Counted from the stretch's first letter, positions 35,469-45,104 are shown. The stretch is DNA of 64,000 nt from an uncultured Prevotella sp. (GCA_905196835.1 CAJJWN010000001.1:62001-126000), one strand, 5' to 3'. The notes: generated by a model from the letters alone, not told the origin. Numbers and translations: made by a program.

Positions 35469-36467
35469 ATGGGCCATCGTTTGAGAGACAACATATCGTC
35501 AGACTACTTCGCGGCGGCCAACCGCCTGAAGCCGAAGAACGCCCGGCGGCGCATCGTGGCATACGTAGAGAGCTACGACGACGTGCTCTTCTGGCGCACG
35601 CTGCTGGGCATGTATGAGGACGAGACGCGGTATTTCGAGGTGATGCTGCCGTCAAACCGCACGCTGGAGCGCGGCAAACGCTCCGTGCTGATGAGCCTGC
35701 TCTACGGCAATACGGGGCATGACATGCTCGCATGTGTCGATGCCGACTACGACTATCTGATGCAGGGAGCCACCGAAACGTCGCGCCAAATATTGCAAAA
35801 CAGGTATGTGCTCCACACGTATGCTTACTCGATAGAGAACATGCAGTGCTATGCGCCGTCGCTGCACAACGTATGCGTGATGGTGACTCTCAACGACCAC
35901 AACGTCTTCGACATGCAACGCTTCCTATCGCAGTTCAGCGCGGCCATCTTCCCTTTGTTCGTATGGTCCATCTGGCACTACCGCAACGGCGTCTACGGGC
36001 AGTTCACCATAACCGAGTTTAACCGCACAATAGAGCTTGGCGGCTTTAACATCAACCGCCCGGAAGACGCACTCAACAACCTTAGGAACAAGGTGATGCG
36101 CAAGGTAAACTACCTGCGCCGCCAGCATCCGGAGGCCAAGCAGAGTTACCAGAAGCTGTCTTACGAGCTTGTGCAGCTCGGAGTGAAGCCGGAGCAGACT
36201 TATCTTTATATACAGGGGCACCACCTTTTCGACAAGATTGTGATACCGCTTCTAAACAAAGTCTGCGGCATCCTGATACGCGAACGCGAAGCTGAAATAC
36301 GCCGGCAGGCCGTACACCAGACGCAGATGCGCAACGAACTGTCGTGCTACTCGCACTCCGTACAGGACATAGTGCAGATGTTGAAGAAGAACACCGGTTA
36401 TCTCGCGTCGCCCCAGTTCATGCAGATGCGCCGCGATGTGGAAAGGATTTTGGGAATTAAGAATTAA
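35469..36467 (+). CDS. DUF4435 protein with TOPRIM-like motifs
   Basis: 332 residues. The N-terminal half shows the TOPRIM acidic set: Glu in RRIVAYVESYDDVLFW and Asp-x-Asp in MLACVDADYDYLM. The C-terminal half is helical (VRKVNYLRRQHPEAKQSYQKL region). DUF4435 is the family of AriB, the nuclease effector of PARIS, which attacks host tRNA when an anti-restriction protein is sensed. Partnered with the ATPase 183 bases upstream, the gap being filled by repeat hairpin d. Function as a defence effector is inferred from family and partner; a housekeeping role in Bacteroidales is also possible. Confidence 0.83.
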   Translation: MGHRLRDNISSDYFAAANRLKPKNARRRIVAYVESYDDVLFWRTLLGMYEDETRYFEVMLPSNRTLERGKRSVLMSLLYGNTGHDMLACVDADYDYLMQGATETSRQILQNRYVLHTYAYSIENMQCYAPSLHNVCVMVTLNDHNVFDMQRFLSQFSAAIFPLFVWSIWHYRNGVYGQFTITEFNRTIELGGFNINRPEDALNNLRNKVMRKVNYLRRQHPEAKQSYQKLSYELVQLGVKPEQTYLYIQGHHLFDKIVIPLLNKVCGILIREREAEIRRQAVHQTQMRNELSCYSHSVQDIVQMLKKNTGYLASPQFMQMRRDVERILGIKN

Positions 36468-36566
36468 GAGCGGGGAAATTAAGAATTAAGAGTTAAGAAT
36501 TAAGAAAATATGCTTTTGCCAATAGACAATGGTAATTTTCTTAATTCTTAACTCTTAATTCTTAAT
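36458..36566. repeat. Tandem-oligomer hairpin e (TTAAGAA type)
   Basis: AATTAAGAATTAAGAGTTAAG arm, apex AAATATGCTTTTGCC, complementary arm of TTAATTCTTAACTC units. It lies between convergent genes and overlaps the last codons of the DUF4435 gene. Confidence 0.8.
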
Positions 36567-36570
36567 TATT

Positions 36571-37536
36571 TTACGCGTAAGTTTCAAGGAACTTGATGTT
36601 CCCGTCTACTTTAATAGTCGCCGTCGAGGCCGGTATAAGCAGCGTCTCGCCGCCGCGCAGGGTGGTAGTGTTGCCCTCGTTGTCGGTCAGCCGGGCTTCG
36701 CCTTTGAGGCCGATGAGCACCACGAAGCTGTCAAGTTCGCTGTAATCGAGCGTCATAGGTTCGTCAAGGTCGTACACGGCAGTGTTGAAGAACGGGCAAC
36801 TTACTATCTGAACGCCGCGGTTTTTCTCGGCGGTAAACTCCGTCCTGTAATCGTTCAGCACGGTGTAGTCAATGCACTCGGCGGCCTTCTCCGTGTGCAG
36901 TTCGCGCAGGTTGCCGTCCTTGTCGCGGCGGTTGAAGTCGTATATGCGGTACGTAGCGTCTGATGTCTGCTGTATCTCGGCCAGGAAGCAGCCCTTGCCT
37001 ATGCTGTGGATGCGTCCCGCCGGTATGAAGAAGCAGTCGTCCTCTTTCACCGGATATTCAGCTATCGCGTCGCAGATGGTGCCGTCTGCCACCATCGCCT
37101 TGTACTGCTCGGGCGTTATCTTGGCCTTCATTCCGCAGCGCAGGCTGGCGTCCGCGTCGGAGTTCATTATGTACCACATCTCCGTCTTGCCGTTCCTTAG
37201 TCCGTATTTCTGCGCCTTCTCGTCGTCGGGATGCACCTGTATAGACAAGTCCTGCTTGGCGTCAATGAACTTGATGAGCAACGGAAACTCGTCGCCGAAC
37301 CGCTTGTAGTTGTCTGTTCCGACAAGCCTCTCCTTCTCTGCGGCCACGATTTCGGTCAGCGTGCGCCCATCATACTCGCCGTTGGCGGCCACGCTCTCGT
37401 TGCCGGGAACGCCAGACAGCTCCCAGCTTTCGCCTATCTGTTCGCCGTCATGGCCGTCAATACCTTTGAATTTTACAATTTTTCCACCTCCCCAAAGCGT
37501 CTGCTTGAGTATTGGCTTGAACTTGATTGGCTCCAT
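36571..37536 (-). CDS. manA: Mannose-6-phosphate isomerase, class I
   Basis: 321 residues, cupin-type zinc enzyme converting mannose-6-phosphate to fructose-6-phosphate in the cytoplasm. Seen: IKFKPILKQTLWGGGKI, the zinc-site region LSIQVHPDD with conserved Gln and His, TEMWYIM, and DDCFFIPAGRIHSIGKGCFLAEIQQTSD. It would link mannose from the mannan locus, 30 kb away, to glycolysis, or supply GDP-mannose precursors. It is last in a run dxs-trkA-trkH-manA on the minus strand (50-base gap to trkH). Confidence 0.93.
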   Translation of the reverse strand: MEPIKFKPILKQTLWGGGKIVKFKGIDGHDGEQIGESWELSGVPGNESVAANGEYDGRTLTEIVAAEKERLVGTDNYKRFGDEFPLLIKFIDAKQDLSIQVHPDDEKAQKYGLRNGKTEMWYIMNSDADASLRCGMKAKITPEQYKAMVADGTICDAIAEYPVKEDDCFFIPAGRIHSIGKGCFLAEIQQTSDATYRIYDFNRRDKDGNLRELHTEKAAECIDYTVLNDYRTEFTAEKNRGVQIVSCPFFNTAVYDLDEPMTLDYSELDSFVVLIGLKGEARLTDNEGNTTTLRGGETLLIPASTATIKVDGNIKFLETYA

Positions 37537-37586
37537 GTTGTTAAGTTTTTGGTTATTATAAGGTTATTGGTAAATGTGCGTAAGCG

Positions 37587-39044
37587 TCAGTTCTCTTTCC
37601 AGAACGACGGCATGAAGAGCACCAGCACGCTGAAAAACTCGAGACGCCCCATCAGCATCAGTGCCGAACATATCCACTTTGCGGCTATCGGCAACGTGCT
37701 CCACGACATCGTAGGACCTATGTCCGCGCCAAGAGCGGGGCCTACGTTGCTGGCGCTGCTTATGGCTATCGTTATGGCGTTGGTGCTCTCTATTCCCATA
37801 AGTTGAAAGCAGAAGAACGCCGCAAGGCATGATATTCCGTACAGAGAAAGGAACACCAGCAGCGTAGCCTGTGCCTGGTGGGGTATTATCGTGCCGTTGA
37901 GCTTTACGGGGATTACCGCCCTCGGGTGCAGCAGACGCTTGAACTCGTTGCGTATCACACGTATAAGCATCGCGCCGCGGATGCACTTTATACCGCCGCT
38001 TGTGCTTCCGGCACACGAGCCGAACACCATGCACACCGTCAGGGCGAGCCACGTAAGGTGCGGCCACAGCCCCGCGTCGGTGTTGAAAAGGCCGGTAGTC
38101 GATATGAAAGAGCTTACCTGGAACAGCGCGTAGCGGAACGAGTCGGCCACTGATATGCCGTTCCTCGTCACCAGCATGTACGTTATGAACAGCGTGGAAA
38201 TGGATATTACGCCGAGATAGAAGCGCAGTTCAGAGTCCTTGACGAAGTCCTTTACCTTTCCTTTCAGTATCAACAGGTAAAGCAAGGAGAAGTTAACGCC
38301 CGACAAAATCATGAATATCGCGGCCGTATAATCTATCGCCGCAGAGTCGAAGAAGGCCATGCTGGCGTTATGTGTGGAGAACCCTCCCGTCGCGGCTATC
38401 GACATGGAGTAGTTTATACTGTCGAAAAATCCCATGCCGAAGAGCCAGAAGCACGCTGCGCACGATGCCGTGATAAGCAGGTATATGCCCCAAATCCACT
38501 TCGCCGTGGTGCTAAGCCGTGGATGCATCTTGCTCTTTATGGGGCCTGTGGCTTCGGCGGAGAACACCTTGACGCTACCTCCCACGAGCGAGGGTAGTAT
38601 GGCTATGGTGAAGAACATGATGCCCAAGCCGCCTATCCAGTGGGTCAGCGACCGCCAGAACAGCAGTCCGTGGGGCAACGCCTCCACGTCGTCGATGATG
38701 GTTGCGCCCGTCGTTGTGAAGCCCGACATAGTCTCGAAGAAAGCGTCTGTGTAGCTTGTAAGGTAGCCGCTGATGACGAACGGCAGCGCGCCGAGCGCAC
38801 TGAAGATGAGCCAGATGAGCGTTACCAGCAGGTAAGCCTCCCTTCGTCCCAGGCTGTTTTCAGCCCCGTAGCCCTTGTATTTCAGTCCGATTGCGGCCAG
38901 AAGGGTCACCGTTATGGTGATGAGAAACGCCGGAATGTCGTCGTCTCGGTAATATATTGACACGGCAAGGCAGGCCAACATCATGATAGCCTCGATGAAA
39001 AGCAGCGAGCCGATGACCTTGTATATGATTTTGAAGTTTACCAT
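37587..39044 (-). CDS. trkH: Potassium uptake channel TrkH
   Basis: 485 residues, integral membrane pore protein for K+ uptake. Four M1-P-M2 units: pore loops include TSYTDAFFETMSGFTTTGAT, SIAATGGFSTHNAS, SSFISTTGLFNTD and SASNVGPALG. The loops carry the TTG / TGG-type selectivity glycines. It starts 9 bases after the trkA stop, so regulator and channel are coupled. Confidence 0.94.
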   Translation of the reverse strand: MVNFKIIYKVIGSLLFIEAIMMLACLAVSIYYRDDDIPAFLITITVTLLAAIGLKYKGYGAENSLGRREAYLLVTLIWLIFSALGALPFVISGYLTSYTDAFFETMSGFTTTGATIIDDVEALPHGLLFWRSLTHWIGGLGIMFFTIAILPSLVGGSVKVFSAEATGPIKSKMHPRLSTTAKWIWGIYLLITASCAACFWLFGMGFFDSINYSMSIAATGGFSTHNASMAFFDSAAIDYTAAIFMILSGVNFSLLYLLILKGKVKDFVKDSELRFYLGVISISTLFITYMLVTRNGISVADSFRYALFQVSSFISTTGLFNTDAGLWPHLTWLALTVCMVFGSCAGSTSGGIKCIRGAMLIRVIRNEFKRLLHPRAVIPVKLNGTIIPHQAQATLLVFLSLYGISCLAAFFCFQLMGIESTNAITIAISSASNVGPALGADIGPTMSWSTLPIAAKWICSALMLMGRLEFFSVLVLFMPSFWKEN

Positions 39045-39053
39045 TGCCGTGGC

Positions 39054-40397
39054 TTAAATGAAGTATTTTTCAATCTTCGCCATGTTGACGTTGTGGCAGA
39101 ACACCACCACTATGTCGCCGGCTTCAATCTGCGAGCCTCCCGACACAAGGTGTCCCTCGCCGCCGCGGACAAGCCCGCCGATGGTGACTCCGTGCGGAAG
39201 GCCAAGCTCGAACACCTTTTTCTTGGTGACCTTGGAGCCATCCTGTGCGGTAAACTCCGCCACATCGGCGTTTGCGGTCATAAGGAAACGGGTGTTCTTC
39301 ACGTCAGAATCGAGCATCATCTGGTATATGTGGCTGGCCGCTATGGCCTTTTTGTTGATGATTGTGCCTATGTCAAGGCTCTCGGCCATTTTCACATAGT
39401 CCATGTTTTCGACCATGGCGATGGTCTTGCGCACGCCGAGACGCTTGGCCGTAAGGCACGCCAGGATGTTTGTCTCGGCGTTGCCAGTCAGCGCGACGAA
39501 GGCCTGCGTGTTCTTGACGCCCTCCTCTATGAGCAGCGGAATGTCGCGTCCGTCTCCGTTGATAACCATCACTTGGTCAGTATCCACCAGTTCGTTGATT
39601 TGCTCGCAGCGGCGTTCGTCGGCCTCGATGATTTTCACACCCATGTATTCGGGTATCATCTTGGCCGCCCTTATGGCCGTGTTGCCGCCACCCATCACCA
39701 TTACGTTCTTCACGTCAACGTAGTGTTCCTTGCCAACTATCTTTCTTATATAAGGTATGTAGTTGCGTGTTGTCATGAAGTAGGCCATGTCATACATTTT
39801 CAGTACGTCGTCGCCGCGCGGTATTATGGTGTCGTCTCCGCGCTTGACGGCTACGATGTGGTATGGCGACTCCGGCTTGCAGAGGTCTTTCAGAGGCTCG
39901 TTCAGTATTTCGCACGTCTCCCTCAGCTTGATGCCGAGCATGATTAGCGCGCCGCCGTGCACGTCCCAGCGTTGGCGCACCCAGCTCATTTTCAGGCCGT
40001 TGACTATGTCTTGCGCTGCAAGGTTTTCCGGATAGATGAGCGAGTCGATGCCTATTTTGGTGAAAAAGTCCTTCAATTCCGGGTTAAGGAACTCGTAGTT
40101 GTTCACCTTTGCCACCGTCCGTTTGGCCCCGAGGCCCTTTGCGAGGATGCAGCTGTTCATGTTCATGTTCTCGTCGGGCGTCACGCCGATGTACAGGTCG
40201 GCGTTGCCCGTACCGGCATCTTTCAGCGCATGTATGCTCGACGGCGACGCGTGTACGGTCATCAGGTCGTAGTCGCTGCTGATGCCTGCCAGCCTTTCCT
40301 CGTCTTCGTCTATCAGGACGATGTCCTGGTCGTTGCGTGATAGGAGCTTGGCAAGGTGTGTTCCTATGGCGTAAGCTCCTGCAATGATTATTTTCAT
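39054..40397 (-). CDS. trkA: Trk regulatory subunit TrkA
   Basis: 447 residues, peripheral cytoplasmic protein gating TrkH by binding NAD(H) or nucleotides. Two TrkA_N Rossmann domains (MKIIIAGAYAIGTHLAKLL, with an Ala-Tyr in place of the usual Gly-x-Gly-x-x-Gly start, and VMVMGGGNTAIRAAKMI) each followed by a TrkA_C domain (KLRETCEILNEPL; LGLPHGVTIGGLVRGGEGHLVSGG). Downstream of dxs by 39 bases and upstream of trkH by 9. Confidence 0.94.
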   Translation of the reverse strand: MKIIIAGAYAIGTHLAKLLSRNDQDIVLIDEDEERLAGISSDYDLMTVHASPSSIHALKDAGTGNADLYIGVTPDENMNMNSCILAKGLGAKRTVAKVNNYEFLNPELKDFFTKIGIDSLIYPENLAAQDIVNGLKMSWVRQRWDVHGGALIMLGIKLRETCEILNEPLKDLCKPESPYHIVAVKRGDDTIIPRGDDVLKMYDMAYFMTTRNYIPYIRKIVGKEHYVDVKNVMVMGGGNTAIRAAKMIPEYMGVKIIEADERRCEQINELVDTDQVMVINGDGRDIPLLIEEGVKNTQAFVALTGNAETNILACLTAKRLGVRKTIAMVENMDYVKMAESLDIGTIINKKAIAASHIYQMMLDSDVKNTRFLMTANADVAEFTAQDGSKVTKKKVFELGLPHGVTIGGLVRGGEGHLVSGGSQIEAGDIVVVFCHNVNMAKIEKYFI

Positions 40398-40436
40398 GTA
40401 GTGTTTCCTTACGTTGCTTGTAGTCCTTATGCTTTT

Positions 40437-42350
40437 TCAGAGGCCTGCGGCCTTGGTTATGGCGGCGGCTATCGCGTCGGCGTCCATGCCCGTGATGTGC
40501 CGCAGCTGCTCCACGGTGCCGTGCTCGATGAACTTGTCTGGCAGGCCGAGGCGCGTCATTTTGGGTGAGAAACCGTGGTCGGACATCCATTCGAGCACGG
40601 CCGAACCGAAGCCGCCCGAGCGTACTCCGTCTTCCACGGTCACTATATTGTTGTATTGCTTGCCAATTTCTTCGAGCAGGCTCTCGTCCAGCGGCTTGAT
40701 GAAACGCATGTCGTAATGCCCCACGTTGAGGCCGCTTACGGCTGCTTCGGCTTTCTTTATTGCCTCGGCGGCGGTGTTGCCGATGGGGCCTACGGTCAGA
40801 ACGGCCACCTGCTTGCCCTGTTTCAGGCGGCGGCCGGTGCCCACCTTTATTTCCTCGAACGCGTTGCGCCAGTCTGTGAGCACGCCGTGTCCGCGCGGAT
40901 AGCGGATTACAAACGGCCCCATGCCGTCCAGTTGTGCGGTGTACATCAGGTTGCGCAGCTCGTGTTCGTCCATGGGCGAGGCTATGGTAAGGTTGGGTAT
41001 GGGGCGTAGGGCGGCAATGTCGAACGCGCCGTGGTGCGTCGCCCCGTCCTCGCCCACAAGCCCGGCGCGGTCTAAACAGAGCACTACGGGCAGGCGCAGT
41101 ATGGCTACGTCGTGTATGATGTTGTCGTAGGCGCGCTGCGCGAACGAGCTGTATATGTTGCAGAAGGGCAGCAGGCCGTCCTTCGCCATGCCTGCCGAGA
41201 AGGTCACGGCGTGGCCTTCGGCTATGCCTACGTCGAACGTCCGGTCGGGCATGGCCTTCATCATGATGTTCATCGAGCAGCCCGTGGGCATGGCCGGGGT
41301 CACTCCTACGATGCGCCCGTTGGCCTTGGCAAGCTCCAGCAGGGTTTCGCCGAACACGTCCTGGAACTTCGGCGGCGTGCCCGTCTCGTCGGTTACGATG
41401 CGCTCTTCGGCGTCGATGTCGAAGCGTCCGGGCGCGTGCCATGTGGTAGGGTCTTTCTCGGCGGGCGTGTAGCCGTGGCCTTTTATGGTGTGCAGGTGGA
41501 GCAGTTTGGGGCCTTTCATGTCTTTCAGCTGGCGCAGCACGCGCACAAGCTCGATGACGTTGTGCCCGTCGAACGGGCCGAAATACCTTATGTTCAAGCC
41601 CTCGAAGATGTTTTGCTGGTGGCTGATGGCCGACTTCAGCGCGTTGTTCAGCCTGATGATGCCCTTGCGGCGGTCGTCGTTGAGGTAGCCTTTCGAGTTG
41701 AGCCAGCGCGACGCCTTGAACCTCAGGCGGTTGTACGTCTCGTTGGTGTTGAGGCGCAGCAGTGCCTGCTTCATTCCACCCACGCTGCGGTCAATGCTCA
41801 TGTTGTTGTCGTTGAGCACTATGAGCATGTCGTTAGGCGTGGTCGATACGTTGTTGAGACCCTCGAAGGCCAGTCCGCCGCTCATCGCCCCGTCGCCTAT
41901 TATGGCTACTACGTGCCTTTCAGGGTGCCCCGTGCGCTTGTCGGCCACGGCCATGCCGAGCGCGGCCGATATGGAGTTGGAGGCGTGTCCGCACACGAAA
42001 GAGTCGTATTCGCTCTCGAGAGGCGAGGGGAACGGCATTAGCCCGTGCAGCTTGCGGTTGGTGCAGAAGCGGTCTTTGCGCCCCGTGAGTATCTTGTGTC
42101 CGTAAGCCTGATGGCCCACATCCCACACCAGGCGGTCCTCCGGCGTGTTGTAGACGTAGTGCAACGCCACGGTAAGCTCAATCGTCCCCATGCTCGAAGC
42201 CATGTGTCCGGGGTTGACCGACAGCTCTTTCAGTATGTCGTCTCGCAGCTCCCGGCACAGCTCGGGCAGCTGTCCCACGTCCAGTTTTCTAAGGTCGGCA
42301 GGATAATTTATGCTGTTCAGGATATTAAATTCACTTTTAGCTGCTTCCAT
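40437..42350 (-). CDS. dxs: 1-deoxy-D-xylulose-5-phosphate synthase
   Basis: 637 residues from the ATG at 42350; the longer frame reaches into promoter sequence and is rejected. Thiamine-diphosphate enzyme making DXP from pyruvate and glyceraldehyde-3-phosphate, first step of the MEP isoprenoid pathway. Seen: [21 protein letters not shown], the cofactor motif [25 protein letters not shown], and the transketolase-like second half ([27 protein letters not shown]). First gene of dxs-trkA-trkH-manA; its promoter is carried by a dispersed repeat. Confidence 0.96.
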   Translation of the reverse strand: MEAAKSEFNILNSINYPADLRKLDVGQLPELCRELRDDILKELSVNPGHMASSMGTIELTVALHYVYNTPEDRLVWDVGHQAYGHKILTGRKDRFCTNRKLHGLMPFPSPLESEYDSFVCGHASNSISAALGMAVADKRTGHPERHVVAIIGDGAMSGGLAFEGLNNVSTTPNDMLIVLNDNNMSIDRSVGGMKQALLRLNTNETYNRLRFKASRWLNSKGYLNDDRRKGIIRLNNALKSAISHQQNIFEGLNIRYFGPFDGHNVIELVRVLRQLKDMKGPKLLHLHTIKGHGYTPAEKDPTTWHAPGRFDIDAEERIVTDETGTPPKFQDVFGETLLELAKANGRIVGVTPAMPTGCSMNIMMKAMPDRTFDVGIAEGHAVTFSAGMAKDGLLPFCNIYSSFAQRAYDNIIHDVAILRLPVVLCLDRAGLVGEDGATHHGAFDIAALRPIPNLTIASPMDEHELRNLMYTAQLDGMGPFVIRYPRGHGVLTDWRNAFEEIKVGTGRRLKQGKQVAVLTVGPIGNTAAEAIKKAEAAVSGLNVGHYDMRFIKPLDESLLEEIGKQYNNIVTVEDGVRSGGFGSAVLEWMSDHGFSPKMTRLGLPDKFIEHGTVEQLRHITGMDADAIAAAITKAAGL

Positions 42351-42370
42351 TACATATTTAAATATAAATG

Positions 42371-42455
42371 CAAAGGTAATGCAAGTTGAGTGAAGTGCAA
42401 AATAAAAGCGAGAGAAACGAGTTTTTATTTTCACTTCCGAGACGCGGCTTGCCTT
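42371..42455 (-). promoter_or_regulatory. Repeat-borne promoter upstream of dxs
   Basis: Minus strand TTTG (42398-42401), exactly 19 bases, TACCTTTG (42371-42378), 21 bases before the ATG. Upstream is the repeat hairpin AAAATAAAAGCGAGAGAAAC...TTTTTATTTT and the conserved CTTCCGAGACGCGGCTTGCC block found also in front of the CorC gene and pepC. Confidence 0.85.
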
Positions 42456-42680
42456 ATTCAAAGGTGATGTAAAAATACGGTAAAGCGGAGCAAAAGGAAA
42501 ACAGTTTTTACTTTTCGGGCATAAGCGTTTCATGCAATTAGTCTGTGGCGCAGGCCGTATGTGTCCGGAATGCGGCATATGTTTGCGCCTGTCTCGCAGT
42601 GTGGAGATGGCGGGACGGCCGCCTCGCTCCGCCTCAAGAATGAGCGGTTGGGCGGCCTTCGGCGGCCTGTCGCTAACCGT
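42456..42680. other. Intergenic stretch without recognised features
   Basis: No gene or clear regulatory site seen between the dxs promoter repeat and REP copy 6; only short shadow frames. Confidence 0.5.
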
Positions 42681-42801
42681 CTGACTGTCAGGCAGTTTCC
42701 AATATGCCGTCTTTTAGCCTGCAAAAGACGGCCTTTTGGAGTGCGAAAGGCGGCCTTTTAGAAGCTAAAATACGGCCTTTCACAAGGCGGCTGATAATGA
42801 G
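42681..42801. repeat. REP-like array copy 6
   Basis: Starts with CTGACTGTCAG (42681-42691), then five modules (ATGCCGTCTTTTAGC, AAAAGACGGCCTTTTG, AAAGGCGGCCTTTTAG and others), and ends CTGATAATGAG. Confidence 0.85.
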
Positions 42802-42863
42802 AGTGTTTACATATAAATGTTGTTAAAGAGGCGGGAAGTGCTGTCATAGTCGGAAATAATTGC

Positions 42864-42871
42864 TAATTTTG
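42864..42871 (+). promoter_or_regulatory. -7 box of nhaD
   Basis: TAATTTTG, 44 bases before the ATG; no consensus -33. Confidence 0.5.
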
Positions 42872-42915
42872 CCAACTGTATATTACAAAACAACTAATCT
42901 TCAAACAAATCTAAA

Positions 42916-44250
42916 ATGTCAACCTTAACACTTACAATCGTCGTGGTATTCATCATCGGGTACCTCTGCATCGCCTTGGAGACGCTTACCAAGGTGAACA
43001 AGGCGGCCGTGGCGCTGCTAATGCTCGTGGCATGTTGGACTCTCTACATGTTCGACCCCGGCAACTTTGCCGCCGGACTGTCGCCCGACGGCATCGCGGC
43101 GGCCGCAAGCTCCGTCATCGAGGGCCACCTCGGCAGCACCGCCACGACGCTGTTCTTCCTCATGGGGGCCATGACAATAGTTGAAGTCGTTGACCAGAAC
43201 GGCGGCTTCAACTTCGTGCGCGACATGATGAAGACCAAGAGCAAGCGCGCCCTTCTGTGGCGCATCACCTTCCTTACATTCTTCCTCTCGGCCATACTCG
43301 ACAACATGACCACGGCCATCGTCATGGTTATGATATTGCGCAAGCTCGTGGCCGACCGCAAGGACCGCCTCGTCTACGCCTCGCTCGTAATCATAGCGGC
43401 CAACTCGGGAGGCGCCTTCTCGCCCATAGGCGACGTCACCACCATCATGCTTTGGAACAAGAGCCTCATCACCGCGGCCGGTGTAATCAAGGAGCTGTTC
43501 ATCCCCTCGCTCGTATCGGTAGCCATCCCGGCCTACATCCTGTCGTTGTCGCTCAAGGGAGAGGTGGCTGGCGGAGCATCGCTTGCAGCTGAAACGGCTC
43601 ACAACGACTTCACCGACAGGCAGCGCAAGGCCGTGTTCTGGCTCGGCGTGGGCGGCCTCGTGTTCGTCCCCATATTCAAGTCGGTCACCCATCTGCCCCC
43701 GTTCGTGGGCATACTCCTCGTGCTCGGAGTGCTCTGGACAGTCACAGAACTGTTTTACCGGAACGTCCGTGAGGACAACGGAGGTATGCAGAAGCGCATC
43801 ACCAACATAATATCGCGCATCGACATGGGCACCATCCTCTTCTTCCTCGGCATACTCATGGCCGTGGCCTGCCTGCAAGAAATAGGCGTACTGGCCGCCC
43901 TCGGCGAGGGGCTTAACGCCGCGTTCGACGGCAACCACTACCTCGTAACCGGACTAATCGGCGTGCTCTCGAGCATCATAGACAACGTTCCGCTCGTAGC
44001 CGGGTGCATGGGCATGTATCCGATGGCCGCCGTCGGCGACATGGCACAGGACGGAATATTCTGGCAACTGCTGGCCTACTGCGCGGGCGTAGGCGGCTCG
44101 ATGCTCATCATCGGCTCGGCAGCCGGCGTGGTGGTGATGGGACTTGAGAAAATAACATTTGGCTGGTACATGAAGCGCATATCGTGGATTGCCTTTATAG
44201 GCTACGTGGCCGGCATCCTGGCTTACTGGGTGGAGAAGACGGTATTCTAA
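42916..44250 (+). CDS. nhaD: Sodium:proton antiporter NhaD
   Basis: 444 residues with about a dozen transmembrane helices; exchanges cytoplasmic Na+ (or Li+) for protons. Seen: the NhaD/ArsB-type conserved segments SAILDNMTTAIVMVMILRKL, IIAANSGGAFSPIGDVTTIMLW, and the second repeat SSIIDNVPLVAGCMGMY with the Asp-Asn pairs expected in ion binding. Single gene with its own -7 box; a tandem-oligomer hairpin follows. Confidence 0.93.
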   Translation: MSTLTLTIVVVFIIGYLCIALETLTKVNKAAVALLMLVACWTLYMFDPGNFAAGLSPDGIAAAASSVIEGHLGSTATTLFFLMGAMTIVEVVDQNGGFNFVRDMMKTKSKRALLWRITFLTFFLSAILDNMTTAIVMVMILRKLVADRKDRLVYASLVIIAANSGGAFSPIGDVTTIMLWNKSLITAAGVIKELFIPSLVSVAIPAYILSLSLKGEVAGGASLAAETAHNDFTDRQRKAVFWLGVGGLVFVPIFKSVTHLPPFVGILLVLGVLWTVTELFYRNVREDNGGMQKRITNIISRIDMGTILFFLGILMAVACLQEIGVLAALGEGLNAAFDGNHYLVTGLIGVLSSIIDNVPLVAGCMGMYPMAAVGDMAQDGIFWQLLAYCAGVGGSMLIIGSAAGVVVMGLEKITFGWYMKRISWIAFIGYVAGILAYWVEKTVF

Positions 44251-44411
44251 ACAAACAAGCGACAAGCAGACAAGTTACGAGAGATAAAGGACAAGCAGAC
44301 AAGCAACAAGGGACAAACAGACAGCAACTCGTCCCTTGTTGCTTGTCTGCTTGTCCCTTGTCTGCTTGTAACTCGTCTCTTGTCTGCTTGTAACTCGTCT
44401 CTTGTCTGCTT
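44251..44411. repeat. Tandem-oligomer hairpin f (ACAAGCAG type)
   Basis: Left arm units GACAAGCAGACAAG, right arm units CTTGTCTGCTTGT repeated four to five times; AGCAACAAGGGAC pairs with GTCCCTTGTTGCT. Between convergent nhaD and the GNAT gene, so it is a likely two-way terminator. Confidence 0.8.
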
Positions 44412-44423
44412 TACATCCGAAGG

Positions 44424-44993
44424 TTATAATACATACTGCATGTGCTTCATGGCGTGGCCGCCCCAAGAGGCTTCTCCCACGGTCTTGAAGCCCACGCGGG
44501 CGTACAGCTTCTCGGCCTTCGGGTTGCCGGTGTCAACGAGCAGGCCCACGGCTGGCAGCCCCATGCCGCGCGCCTTGTCGATGGTGGCGTTGAGCAGGGC
44601 CGTAGCTATGCCCTTGCCCCGGCAGTTCTCTGGCACCGCTATGCTGTCGATGTAAAGCTCGCCGGCCTGCGTCTCGTCGGGCATGGAGCTGAAGTCGCGC
44701 CCGAAGTTGTCCCTGGCGGCGTCAACGAAAACCTTTCGCAGCTCGTGCAGGCGCGCCCCGTCGTATGACACGCAGGCTCCGCACATGCCTCCTTCATCGT
44801 CTATCGCCACCAAGGTGTTAAGGTAGCTGTACTGCGACTTGTCTGACAATACCAGTGAAGTCATCACGCGCTCGAAGTCGTCGAGCGTATGGTCGGGTCC
44901 CGTGAAGTAGCGGCAGCAGTCGTAATTCATTGCCTGCATGATGAGCCTCGCTATCGACAAGGCCTGAAAGTCTTGTGCATTCTGTATTTCCAT
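44424..44993 (-). CDS. GNAT-family N-acetyltransferase
   Basis: 189 residues. Acetyl-CoA-dependent acyl transfer to an unknown amine. The acetyl-CoA loop is IAVPENCRGKGIATALLNATI (Arg-x-x-Gly-x-Gly/Ala pattern) around residues 114-135, followed by LPAVGLLVDTGNPKAEKLYARVGFK with the usual Asn and Tyr. The first 60 residues form the variable substrate side. Single gene between two tandem-oligomer hairpins. Confidence 0.9.
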   Translation of the reverse strand: MEIQNAQDFQALSIARLIMQAMNYDCCRYFTGPDHTLDDFERVMTSLVLSDKSQYSYLNTLVAIDDEGGMCGACVSYDGARLHELRKVFVDAARDNFGRDFSSMPDETQAGELYIDSIAVPENCRGKGIATALLNATIDKARGMGLPAVGLLVDTGNPKAEKLYARVGFKTVGEASWGGHAMKHMQYVL

Positions 44994-45011
44994 AGTAACA
45001 TATTTTTGAGG

Positions 45012-45104
45012 TAAGAGTTAAGAATTAAGAGTTAAGAAAATATGCTTTGCTGAATAAACAGGCAAGAGTATTTTTCTTAATTCTTAATTCTTAACTCTTA
45101 ATTT
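45012..45104. repeat. Tandem-oligomer hairpin g (TTAAGAA type)
   Basis: AAGAGTTAAGAATTAAGAG arm, apex AAATATGCTTTGCTG, complementary TTCTTAATTCTTAACTC arm; the arm reaches the last codons of the CorC-family gene. Confidence 0.8.

Noticed and set aside
40084..41442. 452-codon minus-strand frame overlapping trkA and dxs
   Set aside because: Same strand but out of frame with dxs and trkA; low-complexity Arg/His/Ala product typical of a frame-shifted GC-rich gene.
41112..42041. 309-codon plus-strand frame opposite dxs
   Set aside because: Antisense shadow; dxs motifs are intact on the other strand.
42351..42578. N-terminal extension of dxs
   Set aside because: The extension is encoded by the repeat-borne promoter region and is not protein-like.
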